Assembly (NCBI RefSeq): GCF_902459555.1
Contig: NZ_CABPSM010000001.1
Span: forward strand, 682,001-746,000
DNA from: Pandoraea horticolens
GTDB taxonomy: Bacteria; Pseudomonadota; Gammaproteobacteria; Burkholderiales; Burkholderiaceae
Length of the DNA: 64,000 bases
Reading direction: 5' to 3'
The translations under genes were made by a program, and so were the position numbers. The first letter of the stretch is position 1. Each line of letters begins with the position of its first letter. Below, piece by piece: positions 35,045 through 43,129 of the stretch. Under the pieces are notes generated by a model, which saw only the letters and a list, made by a program, of their open reading frames with translations, had not been told where the DNA came from and made no database searches.

Positions 35045-35628
35045 GACATTTCTCCTGCGGACTAGGCGGCGTACTGATGACAGCGCCCGAACGGCACCAT
35101 GCCGTTCGACGCGCCTGGTGCCCGCCGGCACCCTGGTTCGTCACATTTCCCTGACTAAACTCTACTGAAGTTCCGAAACGCAGGCGTGGCGCAATTGTTG
35201 CAAAGTATGCGCATTGACACGGCATGGGGAACGTTCGGGCGTAGAAAAGCAGCCGTCAAACGTGTGAATTTGATGCTTATTCTATTCAAAATCAATGGTT
35301 TGCGCTCTTTCCAACTGGCGCGCTAGAAGGTGGCGGCCGGGTGCAGGCATGCCGCCTCGGGCGACACTTGTTACATTCATTTACAAGGGGGCGGGCGGCG
35401 TGTGGCGCAAAAACAGCGGCAGATGCCGCGCTCGCGGCATCTGCCTGCTGTCGGCGTCTCTCGTATCCTCAAGACGCTGGCGCGTCCCTGCCAAACCGGA
35501 TCGGCCTTAGCGTTGATCTAAATTTTGGGCAATCGCTGGAGTTATTCGCGCGAATGCGCCTTCGCATCCGTCACACAAGCGTTCTTGCTGTTGCCCGTCA
35601 GGCAGCCGCGTTCAGGCGATATGCCGCG
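35045..35628. other. 584-bp intergenic region
   Basis: No convincing gene was found. It must contain the promoter of the Pro/Tyr-rich protein gene at its left end. A strong hairpin that works as a minus-strand terminator sits in the middle. About 180 bp then runs up to the entericidin stop codon, an unusually long 3' tail. Confidence 0.6.
35412..35445 (-). terminator. Strong hairpin with T-run on the minus strand
   Basis: GGCAGATGCCGC at 35418-35429 pairs perfectly with GCGGCATCTGCC at 35434-35445 (loop GCTC). On the minus strand the hairpin is followed by GCTGTTTTTG. It probably ends the entericidin transcript about 180 bases after its stop codon, or a small RNA encoded in between. Confidence 0.7.
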
Positions 35629-35766
35629 TTACTTATTGCGATCGGCTGCGCCCTGGATGGCCTCGCCACCCTTTTCGACGTCCTTGCCCGCGCCGTGAAT
35701 GGTGTTGCAGCCGGCGAGACCCAGCGCGAAGCCGGAGAGCAGTGCAATGGCGATCAATCGTTTCAT
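35629..35766 (-). CDS. Entericidin-like small lipoprotein
   Basis: This 45-residue product has a short signal peptide and lipobox (GLAGC, Cys near residue 20), followed by NTIHGAGKDVEKGGEAIQGA, the entericidin A/B pattern. Entericidins are small lipoproteins linked to envelope stress and, in enterics, to a toxin/antidote pair. The ATG at 35766 is preceded by an AAGGAGAAA site. Only one copy is present. A CsbD gene lies upstream on the same strand, about 85 bp away. Confidence 0.85.
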   Translation of the reverse strand: MKRLIAIALLSGFALGLAGCNTIHGAGKDVEKGGEAIQGAADRNK

Positions 35767-35851
35767 TTTGATTTCTCCTTTGAGAGAGGATGCCGTCCGA
35801 GGCGCGAGGAAAGCGGTGGGGCCGCCTCCCGGTGGGCATGGCGATACTCGC

Positions 35852-36058
35852 TTACCAGAGATTGTGCCGGTTGTTCCAGGTGTCGACTTCGCGTTCGGCA
35901 TCGGCCTTGGCCTTGCCATAACGCTCCTGAATCGCGCCCACGAACTTGTCGCGGTTACCTTCGATCTTGAGCAGATCGTCGTCAGTCAGGTTGCCCCACT
36001 GCTTCTTGGCTTCGCCCTTCAGTTGACTCCACTTGCCCTTGATCAGATCCGAGTTCAT
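35852..36058 (-). CDS. CsbD-family stress protein
   Basis: This 68-residue hydrophilic protein matches CsbD: MNSDLIKGKWSQLKGEAKKQ, then WGNLTDDDLLKIEGNRDKFV. CsbD proteins are abundant under general stress or phosphate limitation; the biochemical role is unknown. An AAGGAG site precedes the ATG. It is probably cotranscribed with the entericidin gene. Confidence 0.92.
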   Translation of the reverse strand: MNSDLIKGKWSQLKGEAKKQWGNLTDDDLLKIEGNRDKFVGAIQERYGKAKADAEREVDTWNNRHNLW

Positions 36059-36237
36059 GACAACTCCTTGAGGTTGGGTCCGGGTGTCACCGTACGACAG
36101 CGCGCGCAGCTTCGCGCATCGCTACCCTGTCATTACCGCGCCCTCGGGGCGGTAAGTGATTCCATCATAGGGAGTGCGAAACGTTTGCGCTGTCAGTTGG
36201 GCCAGCGTCGCGATGTAGGCGGAGTCGGGTTGCGCTG

Positions 36238-37701
36238 TCAGTGCATTCCGACGGGTGGGGTGGGGGGCTGGGGCGTTTGCGGTGCGGTGCTTTCGGTCAC
36301 TTCCGTAGCAATGTCCAGCGCATCCGCCGGATTGCACAGCGGCAGCACGACCTGAATCTCGGTACCGAGGCGTTGCGGCAGTGAGTGAATATCGATGCGT
36401 CCGCCCTTGGCCGATACGCGCTGGCGCATGCCGAACAGGCCATGTGTCTTGGGCTTGTTGAATTGGTCCGGCGTGAGACCGATGCCGTTGTCGATGACCT
36501 CCAGGCGCACACGTTGATCGTCGCACGCCAGCGCGACGCGCACAGCCGTAGCACGCGCATACTTGCCCGCGTTGGTGAGCGATTCCTGCGCTACGCGGAA
36601 AAGTGCGATAGCCGTCGACTCAGGCAGCGCGAAGTCTTCTTCCGGCAGATCGAGGTCGAGTTGCCAGTGTTGTTGGTCGGCGGTTTCCTCGGCAAGCGAG
36701 CGCAACGCGGTGACAAGGCCGAAGTTGATCAGCACCGTCGGGCGCAGGTTCTCGATGATGCGGCGCTTGGTCTGAATGCCGGAGTCGAGATTGCGCTGCG
36801 CACGGGCCAGCTTCTCTGCGATCATCGGATCGGTGTTTCGCAGCTTGTGGTGCGCCCATGTGACATCCATCTTGCAGGCAGTCAGAATCGCGCCGAGTTC
36901 GTCGTGCAACTCGCGCGACAGGCGCGTCTTCTCGTCTTCACTGACATTTTGCAAGTGGGTGGCCAGTTCGTCGAGTTGCTCCGTGCGTTCGCGCACGAGC
37001 CGGTCCAGGTGTGCCTGCTGTTCGCGCAACTGGTCGCGCGCCAATTCCTCCTGTCGCATCTGCCGGCCGAGCGTGCGGAACAGCAGGATGAACAGCAGGA
37101 TGGTGAGCACGGAGAGCGCACCGGCGCTCACGGCCGAGATTGCCTGATCGAAGCGTCCGTTGTCCTGCGCGGCACGCGCGCGTGCCAGCTCACGGTTGTA
37201 CAGATCGGTGATGCCGTTTTGCACGGACTCCATAGTGCCCATGCCGAGGTTGGCGGGCGAGAGTGCCTCTTCCTGGTTTATTCCCCCTTGTTTGATCGCC
37301 GCGCGCGCCGTTTCCATGGCCGTGATGCGCTGCGAGAACAACGTCATCACGTCGGCGAATTCCTGCGTCGCCTGCGCATCGCCCACGTTTTCGTAATGCT
37401 GGATGACGCGCATTGCGAGATCGCGAATGCGCCGCACGGCCGACAGGTACGGATCGAGATAGATCGCGTCGTTCGTGAGCAGATACCCGCGCTGGCTCGA
37501 CACCACGGTTGAGGTGCGCGCCATGATCTCGTTGAGTTCGTTGGCTGCGGTCATGGCTTGCAGCGCTGTCTCATAGGTGGAGGCGAGACGTCGGTGCGCC
37601 GATTCCAGACCGATCAGGCTCCCGACCGTGATGACGATCGCGGCAATCATGGCGATGATCCAGCTTCGGCGGCGCAGCCAGGACGAAAACAATCGGGGCA
37701 T
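36238..37701 (-). CDS. CHASE3 sensor histidine kinase (NarX/HisKA_3 type)
   Basis: From the ATG at 37701 the protein has 487 residues. It has a membrane segment near residues 15-35, a CHASE3 periplasmic domain (SSQRGYLLTNDAIYLDPYLS is its typical core), a second membrane segment near 190-210 and a coiled coil. The HisKA_3 H-box SRELHDELGAILTACKMD and an ATPase domain with DNGIGLTPDQF and HGLFGMRQRV follow. A Pro-rich tail (PQTPQPPTPP) ends it. HisKA_3 kinases usually pair with NarL-type regulators; such a gene lies 940 bp away on the other strand. An upstream start at 37770 is possible. Confidence 0.88.
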   Translation of the reverse strand: MPRLFSSWLRRRSWIIAMIAAIVITVGSLIGLESAHRRLASTYETALQAMTAANELNEIMARTSTVVSSQRGYLLTNDAIYLDPYLSAVRRIRDLAMRVIQHYENVGDAQATQEFADVMTLFSQRITAMETARAAIKQGGINQEEALSPANLGMGTMESVQNGITDLYNRELARARAAQDNGRFDQAISAVSAGALSVLTILLFILLFRTLGRQMRQEELARDQLREQQAHLDRLVRERTEQLDELATHLQNVSEDEKTRLSRELHDELGAILTACKMDVTWAHHKLRNTDPMIAEKLARAQRNLDSGIQTKRRIIENLRPTVLINFGLVTALRSLAEETADQQHWQLDLDLPEEDFALPESTAIALFRVAQESLTNAGKYARATAVRVALACDDQRVRLEVIDNGIGLTPDQFNKPKTHGLFGMRQRVSAKGGRIDIHSLPQRLGTEIQVVLPLCNPADALDIATEVTESTAPQTPQPPTPPVGMH

Positions 37702-37970
37702 GAGGGGGCTTTGTCGGGTGGTTGGGGTGATCCTGCAAGGAATACGGTGGACGAGACGCGCTTTGATCATAAGTCGAAATTCACATCGTTTCGGGAAATG
37801 TCAGCGAATTCCTACGCAAAAACCAGCGCCGGCCGGGCAGTCCCGCCCGCGCGCTTTTCCTACCATGCACTTAGTGCTCGATGGGTTGCGCCGCACTATG
37901 CAACACGTTGTCAGGCCATCGGGCGCCAGGGACATCTCCGGGAAACGACGAATTAATCAAGGAGAGCGCT

Positions 37971-38147
37971 ATGTTGAAATGGGCTTTGCTATTTGCACTG
38001 ATCTCGATTGTGGCCGGCCTGTTGGGCTTCACCGGGATCGCCGCCGGTGCTGCCGGGATCGCGAAGATTCTGTTTGTGCTGTTCCTGGTGCTATTCGTGA
38101 TCTTCCTGCTACTTGGACTGACCATCGCCAAGAAGATGGTTGATTAG
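37971..38147 (+). CDS. DUF1328 small membrane protein, copy 1
   Basis: This 58-residue product has two membrane helices and matches DUF1328/Ytj[21 protein letters not shown], then [20 protein letters not shown]. The function is unknown. The ATG at 37971 has an AAGGAGAG site; longer upstream frames are rejected. A second copy lies 98 bp downstream. Confidence 0.9.
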   Translation: MLKWALLFALISIVAGLLGFTGIAAGAAGIAKILFVLFLVLFVIFLLLGLTIAKKMVD

Positions 38148-38245
38148 ACGGTGCGCTGCGGCGCAGGCTGTGGTCTTACGCTGAAGCCGTTCCGTAGTGC
38201 GTCGGTTATGCGGCTTATGGGCCGTTCCTATTCAAGGAGGTTGCG

Positions 38246-38407
38246 ATGCTTCACTATGCTGTGGTGTTTTTCGTGATCGCGTTGATTGCCGCCGTTTTCG
38301 GCTTCACGGGAATTGCAGCCGGTGCGGCCGAGATCGCGAAGATTCTGTTCTTCGTCTTCCTGGTGATCTTTCTGGTCACGCTGCTCTTTGGGGTGGTCCG
38401 GCGATAG
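38246..38407 (+). CDS. DUF1328 small membrane protein, copy 2
   Basis: This 53-residue protein starts [20 protein letters not shown] and continues [20 protein letters not shown], the same family as the preceding gene and clearly a duplicate. A textbook AAGGAGG site lies six bases before the ATG. Two membrane helices are predicted. Function unknown. Confidence 0.9.
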   Translation: MLHYAVVFFVIALIAAVFGFTGIAAGAAEIAKILFFVFLVIFLVTLLFGVVRR

Positions 38408-38709
38408 ACGCGCCTATCTCGTGCAGCGCGCTCGGGCCGGACGGTTTGATCCGCCAGACGGTCCGCCCGGCGCGATGACCTCGCAGCGCGTATTGCGATT
38501 GAGAGTTACCGAGAGATGATTCATTATCTGGGCGACTAGGTACCACTACACGGTGCATGCCTGAGGAAATGCCGACGGTCGGGCAAGTGTATGCAAATGC
38601 TATACGCGATCTGCTTGAGCGCGAACAGCGGGCGACGACGGCCATGGTCTGCATGTCCAAACGTGTGGACGAGACCATCTGACCGATGGGGACAGTCTCT
38701 GGAGCTTAG
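38408..38709. other. Intergenic region before the NarL-type regulator
   Basis: The stretch holds one possible small ORF (listed separately) and otherwise no clear promoter, terminator or repeat. Confidence 0.5.
38557..38682 (+). CDS. Possible 41-residue ORF upstream of the NarL-type regulator
   Basis: An ATG-to-TGA frame encodes a hydrophilic, mostly helical 41-residue peptide beginning MPEEMPTVGQVYANAIRDLL. No good ribosome site precedes it, and it ends 27 bases before the regulator. It may be chance; it is listed because the frame has coding-like residue composition. Confidence 0.25.
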   Translation: MPEEMPTVGQVYANAIRDLLEREQRATTAMVCMSKRVDETI

Positions 38710-39351
38710 ATGTCATCGACAATAAAAATCCTGATTGCCGACGACCACGCAATCGTTCGTACTGGCTTCAAGCAGTTCATCGCCGACGAGTCGGACATGG
38801 CGGTGCTGGGTGAGGCCGCGAGCGGAGACGAAGTGATTCGTGCCGTTCGCGAGGCGTCATTCGATGTCGTGCTGTTGGATATCGCCATGCCCGACAAGAA
38901 CGGCATCGATACCCTGCGTGTGATCAAGCAATTGCGTCCGGAGCAGGCAGTGCTGTTCCTGTCGACATATCCCGAAGCGCAGTACGCCGTCAATCTGCTG
39001 CGTGCCGGGGCGAACGGTTATCTGATGAAGGATGCGCCGCCCGAGGAGATCATTCGGGCGATTCGCACGGTGGCGCGCGGCCACCGCTATGTCAGCGAAG
39101 GGACGGCCGATCTGCTCGCGCAAAAGTTGGATCGGCCGATCGACGAGCCGATGCACGAACAACTCTCGGAGCGCGAGTTCCAGGTGTTCTGCAAGCTCGC
39201 GCAAGGGCGCACGCCTACGGGAATCGCTGACGAATTGCATCTCTCGGTGAAGACCGTCAGCACGTATCGTGCGCGGGTGCTGGAAAAGATGCATTTGAAA
39301 ACCAATGCCGACCTGACGCTCTACGCGCTCAAGAACGGTCTGATCAGTTGA
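38710..39351 (+). CDS. NarL/FixJ-family response regulator
   Basis: This 213-residue protein has a receiver domain (ADDHAIVRTGFKQFI; phospho-acceptor Asp in VVLLDIAMPDKNGI near residue 59; K in GYLMKDAPPEEI). A LuxR-type helix-turn-helix follows (LSEREFQVFCKLAQGRTPTG, then LHLSVKTVSTYRARVLEKMH). It resembles UvrY/GacA/RcsB-type regulators. The likely partner is the HisKA_3 kinase encoded at 36238-37701. A stand-alone receiver gene follows 16 bases later. Confidence 0.92.
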   Translation: MSSTIKILIADDHAIVRTGFKQFIADESDMAVLGEAASGDEVIRAVREASFDVVLLDIAMPDKNGIDTLRVIKQLRPEQAVLFLSTYPEAQYAVNLLRAGANGYLMKDAPPEEIIRAIRTVARGHRYVSEGTADLLAQKLDRPIDEPMHEQLSEREFQVFCKLAQGRTPTGIADELHLSVKTVSTYRARVLEKMHLKTNADLTLYALKNGLIS

Positions 39352-39367
39352 TAGAAAAGAGAGGCTT

Positions 39368-39793
39368 GTGATGTCGACCGGGAACGCGGCAACGCTTACG
39401 GGGTCCCGTTTGCCCCTCAAGGTGCTGTTGATCGAAGACTCGGCGGTGATTCGCGAGAGCCTGTCCGAAGCGCTCGGCTCGACCGGGATGCTCCAGGTGG
39501 CGGGTGTGGCGGAGACTGCCGACGACGCGGTTCGCACCCTCAAGGAGGATTCGTTCGATGCCGTGATCGTCGATATTCAGTTGCGGCGCGGCTCGGGCAT
39601 GGACGTGCTCTCGTATTTGCACGACGCCGGCATGTTGCCGCACCTCATGGCTATCGTGCTGACGAACTATGCATTGGCAACGTATCGCAAGCGTTGCCAG
39701 CAACTGGGCGTGCAGCACTTCTTTGACAAATCGCTGGAATTCGACCGCGTAATCGAAGTGCTCGACGACTTTGCGTCCAGCCGGCAAGCCTGA
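39368..39793 (+). CDS. Stand-alone response-regulator receiver protein
   Basis: This 141-residue protein is a single receiver domain: acidic pocket IEDS, phospho-acceptor Asp in AVIVDIQLRRGSGMD near residue 70, Thr in AIVLTNYA, and Lys in FFDKSLEFD. No output domain is present, so it may act as a phosphate sink or an allosteric partner in a relay with the neighbouring kinase and NarL-type regulator. It follows that regulator by 16 bases and is probably cotranscribed. Confidence 0.88.
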   Translation: MMSTGNAATLTGSRLPLKVLLIEDSAVIRESLSEALGSTGMLQVAGVAETADDAVRTLKEDSFDAVIVDIQLRRGSGMDVLSYLHDAGMLPHLMAIVLTNYALATYRKRCQQLGVQHFFDKSLEFDRVIEVLDDFASSRQA

Positions 39794-39850
39794 CATTTTC
39801 CCATTTCCCGATTTGCCGGTTCGATTCGGCAGCTTCGCCCCCGTCAGCCA

Positions 39851-39883
39851 CCCCCCATTCCCGCTGTACGGGAATGGAGGGGG
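39851..39883 (+). terminator. Stem-loop after the receiver gene
   Basis: ATTCCCG at 39857-39863 pairs with CGGGAAT at 39869-39875, flanked by C6 and G5 runs that extend the stem. There is no T-run, so termination strength is uncertain. The gap 39794-40153 also contains the metN promoter and leader. Confidence 0.45.
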
Positions 39884-40112
39884 CGTTAGCGAAATCACCT
39901 CACTTTTTCTCGTTTAAGAGGGCAGGTATCCTACTGTGCGCCCATTTCATGCTGCATTGCGGCACGAAGCGATGCCCCCATTTTCGCGCGGCGACGTGAT
40001 GCGAACTTCAGTTGAAATTCGGTATAAAGAGATCAAATTTTATTATTTTCAACTATTTAGATGCATGGGCTAGAATGTCGCCTTTGCGCTATATACCGGG
40101 TCAAGGCGGCGG

Positions 40113-40151
40113 CACTGCGGGCGGTTTCGGCAGTGGGGCTGCCATTTTTTT
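40113..40151 (+). promoter_or_regulatory. metN: Possible transcription attenuator before metN
   Basis: GGCAG at 40129-40133 pairs with CTGCC at 40139-40143 and is followed by seven T (40145-40151), a compact intrinsic-terminator shape ending two bases before the metN ATG. An upstream CACTGC (40113-40118) can instead pair with GCAGTG (40130-40135), which would break the terminator stem. No Shine-Dalgarno site precedes the ATG. A -10-like TAGAAT lies at 40071-40076. Confidence 0.4.
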
Positions 40152-40153
40152 GC

Positions 40154-41188
40154 ATGATCGAACTCCAGAACATTACCCAGCGTTTTGCTGGACCCAAGGG
40201 GCCGATCGACGCGCTTTCCAAGATTAGCCTGTCGATCGAGCGCGGCGAAGTTTTCGGCATCATTGGTCGAAGCGGCGCCGGCAAGAGCACGCTCGTGCGC
40301 GTGATCAACCTGCTTAATCGCCCAAGCGATGGGACCGTGCGCGTTGACGGACAGGACCTGACGTCGTTGTCGTCGGACGATCTGCGTCAGGCGCGCCGCC
40401 GCATCGGCATGATCTTTCAGCATTTCAACTTGCTCAGTTCGCGCACCGTCTACGATAACGTGGCGCTGCCGCTGGAGTTGACGGGCATGTCGGGCGCCGA
40501 GATTCGGGCGAAGGTGCTGCCGCTGCTCGAACTCGTGGGCCTGATGGCGCAGAAGGATCGCTATCCGGCGCAGATTTCCGGTGGTCAGAAGCAGCGTGTA
40601 GGTATCGCCCGCGCGCTGGCGAGCGAGCCGCAGGTGCTGCTGTCGGACGAAGCCACGTCGGCGCTCGATCCCGAGACGACGCGCTCGATTCTCGAATTGC
40701 TCAAGCGCATTAATCGCGAACTGGGTCTGACCATCGTGCTGATTACGCACCAGATGGAAGTCATCAAGCAAGTGTGCGACCGAGTTGCCGTACTCGACGC
40801 CGGCCGCGTGGTCGAACAGGGCCGCGTGATCGATGTGTTCCTGCGCCCGCACCACGAAGTCACGCGCGCGCTCATCGGCGATGTGATTGCGCAGGAATTG
40901 CCCGCAAGTGTTCGCGAGCGTGTCGCTTCGCGCATTGGTAATGGCCACGACCATCTGTATCGTCTGGCGTTCTCCGGCGCAGGCGTGGATCAGCCGCTGC
41001 TCTCCGAGGCGATTCGCCGCTACGAACTCGATTTCAATATCCTGCATGGCCAGATCGACGAGATCCAGGGGCAGGCATTCGGATCGCTCGCCGTGATGGC
41101 GGGCGGCACCCCGGCCCGTGTGGCCGAAGCCATGGCGTTCCTCGCCAGTCAGGGCGTTGTCGTTGAGGAGCTGAGCCATGTGGAGTGA
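40154..41188 (+). CDS. metN: Methionine ABC importer ATPase MetN
   Basis: This 344-residue ATPase has Walker [10 protein letters not shown] (residues 38-46), signature [15 protein letters not shown], Walker [13 protein letters not shown] and H-loop LITHQM. The C-terminal NIL domain (from about residue 265) binds methionine and shuts the importer off when it is abundant. The ATG at 40154 fits the family start ([11 protein letters not shown]). It overlaps metI by 11 bases. Confidence 0.94.
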   Translation: MIELQNITQRFAGPKGPIDALSKISLSIERGEVFGIIGRSGAGKSTLVRVINLLNRPSDGTVRVDGQDLTSLSSDDLRQARRRIGMIFQHFNLLSSRTVYDNVALPLELTGMSGAEIRAKVLPLLELVGLMAQKDRYPAQISGGQKQRVGIARALASEPQVLLSDEATSALDPETTRSILELLKRINRELGLTIVLITHQMEVIKQVCDRVAVLDAGRVVEQGRVIDVFLRPHHEVTRALIGDVIAQELPASVRERVASRIGNGHDHLYRLAFSGAGVDQPLLSEAIRRYELDFNILHGQIDEIQGQAFGSLAVMAGGTPARVAEAMAFLASQGVVVEELSHVE

Positions 41189-41831
41189 AATGTTCGATCT
41201 GTTCGTCTCCTCGTTCTGGGAGACGCTCATCATGGTCGGGATTTCCGGCCTGATCGGTGCCGTCGTCGGCGTGCCGCTTGGCGTGCTGCTCTATCTGACC
41301 GATCGCAACGGCGTGTTGCAGAACCTGCCGACCAATCGCATCGTCGGCATCATCGTCAACGCCGTGCGCTCGACACCGTTCATCATCCTGCTCGTCGCCG
41401 TGATTCCGTTCACCCGGCTCATCGTCGGCTCGTCCATCGGTACGATGGCCGCCGTGGTGCCCCTCACCATCGCCGCCGCGCCGTTCGTGGCGCGTCTGGT
41501 GGAGACCGCACTGCGCGAGGTCGATCGCGGTTTGATCGAGGCGGCTCAGTCGATGGGCGCGACGACCGGTCAGATCGTCATGAAGGTGCTGCTGCCCGAG
41601 GCGCTGCCCGGCATCGTGGCGGGCCTGACGATCACGTTCGTCAGCCTGGTCGGCTACTCGGCAATGGCCGGCGCCATCGGCGGCGGCGGTCTGGGCGATC
41701 TCGGCATCCGCTACGGTTATCAGCGCTTCCTGCCGGAAGTCATGATTACCGTCGTGCTGATCCTGATCGTCTTCGTGCAACTGGTGCAGACGTTCGGCGA
41801 CTGGCTGGTGCGCCGTCTGAGCCATAAGTAA
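41178..41831 (+). CDS. metI: Methionine ABC importer permease MetI
   Basis: This 217-residue permease has five membrane segments and the coupling motif [20 protein letters not shown]. The C-terminal [20 protein letters not shown] block is highly typical of MetI. It forms the membrane channel with MetN. It overlaps the metN end, so translation is coupled. Confidence 0.95.
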   Translation: MWSEMFDLFVSSFWETLIMVGISGLIGAVVGVPLGVLLYLTDRNGVLQNLPTNRIVGIIVNAVRSTPFIILLVAVIPFTRLIVGSSIGTMAAVVPLTIAAAPFVARLVETALREVDRGLIEAAQSMGATTGQIVMKVLLPEALPGIVAGLTITFVSLVGYSAMAGAIGGGGLGDLGIRYGYQRFLPEVMITVVLILIVFVQLVQTFGDWLVRRLSHK

Positions 41832-41892
41832 TCACGTCCCCTATAACAACGTCGCCGGCGAGCCGGCACTTCACTTACACGCGAGGTTTTCT

Positions 41893-42705
41893 ATGCAACG
41901 TCGTACGATTTTCAAACTGCTGGCCGGTGTGGGTGCCGCTACGGTTTTCGCCACGCAATTCGCAGCGCCCGCCGCCGCAGCCGATGCCATCAACCTGAAG
42001 GTTGGCGTCACGGGCGGCCCGCACGCTCAGATCTTCGATGAAGTGAAGAAGGTGGCAGCGAAGGACGGCCTGAACATCAAGGTCATCGAATTCAGCGACT
42101 ACGTGCAGCCGAACGCCGCATTGTCGTCGGGCGATCTGGATGTGAACAGCTACCAGCACCAGCCGTACCTCGATGCCCAAGTGAAGGACCGTGGCTACAA
42201 GCTCGAGTCGATCGCCAAGACGGTGATCTTCCCGATGGGCATCTACTCGAAGAAGCTCAAGTCGCTGGCCGATCTGAAGTCGGGCGACAAGGTGTCGCTG
42301 CCGAACGACCCGACCAATGGCGGCCGCGCGCTGCTGTTGCTGCAAAAGCAGGGGCTGCTCAAATTGCGCGCCGACGCCGGTCTGAAGGCAACGCCGCTGG
42401 ACGTGGTGGAGAACCCGAAGAAGCTGAAGTTCGTGGAATTGGACGCCGCACAACTGCCTCGCTCGCTCGACGATGTGGCCGTGGCCGTCATCAACACCAA
42501 CTTCGCGATGGAAGCCGGTCTGAACCCGAAGCGTGATTCGCTTGCGATCGAAGACGCCAACGGTCCGTACGCCAATGTGCTTGTCATTCGCACGGCCGAC
42601 AAGAACAAGCCCTGGGTGGCCAAGCTGATCAAGGCTTACCACTCGCCGGAAGTGAAGGCATTCATCGAACAGAAGTTCGGCGGTTCGGTCGTCACGGCCT
42701 GGTAA
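41893..42705 (+). CDS. metQ: Methionine-binding protein MetQ
   Basis: The 270-residue product matches NlpA/MetQ: LKVGVTGGPHAQIFDEVKKV after the leader, then VNSYQHQPYLDAQVKDRGYK and LPNDPTNGGRALLLLQKQGL. The leader ends AAPAAAADA and has no lipobox cysteine, so this MetQ appears to be a soluble periplasmic protein, unlike the lipoprotein form in enterics. The leader begins MQRRTIF, with a twin arginine. It is the third gene of metNIQ and is followed by a terminator. Confidence 0.94.
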   Translation: MQRRTIFKLLAGVGAATVFATQFAAPAAAADAINLKVGVTGGPHAQIFDEVKKVAAKDGLNIKVIEFSDYVQPNAALSSGDLDVNSYQHQPYLDAQVKDRGYKLESIAKTVIFPMGIYSKKLKSLADLKSGDKVSLPNDPTNGGRALLLLQKQGLLKLRADAGLKATPLDVVENPKKLKFVELDAAQLPRSLDDVAVAVINTNFAMEAGLNPKRDSLAIEDANGPYANVLVIRTADKNKPWVAKLIKAYHSPEVKAFIEQKFGGSVVTAW

Positions 42706-43129
42706 GTTTCGGGGGGGCGCTCCAGCGAATGGAGTCACCCTCAAAAAACGGCAACGCTTTGCGGCGTTGCCGTTTTTTTTCGTCCCCAAGCCAGCGGCGC
42801 ATCCCGCTGGCGCGAGCATTCTCGTCAGGCGAGATGCCGGGGCGGGCGCATGGAGTCGGGATGTGTGGCAATTCCGGCACTGTCACGGTTCTGTCAAATA
42901 ACGGCGATAGCCTGAGTGTCAACTAAAAGAGGGTGCCTGCGGGCACCGTCACAAGACGCGGACATGGGCCACAGAGCAGCTACCGCACGCGAAGCACGGG
43001 GAACACGGGTGAGACACTTCATCGGAGCGCACTTGCCTTCGGCGCGCCTATTCGCGCCCGACATATGCCCGCACAACGCATTGCGGTTTGCATGATGGCG
43101 GCGCACCGCACCGACTTACGGAGTCTCAG
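42706..43129. other. Intergenic region between metQ and the EAL-GGDEF gene
   Basis: It begins with the metNIQ terminator. The rest holds no recognisable gene; the promoter of the EAL-GGDEF gene must lie here, but no strong consensus was found. Confidence 0.5.
42743..42780. terminator. Strong intrinsic terminator after metQ
   Basis: CGGCAACGC at 42749-42757 pairs with GCGTTGCCG at 42764-42772, flanked by A6 and T8 runs, so it can work on either strand. Confidence 0.92.
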
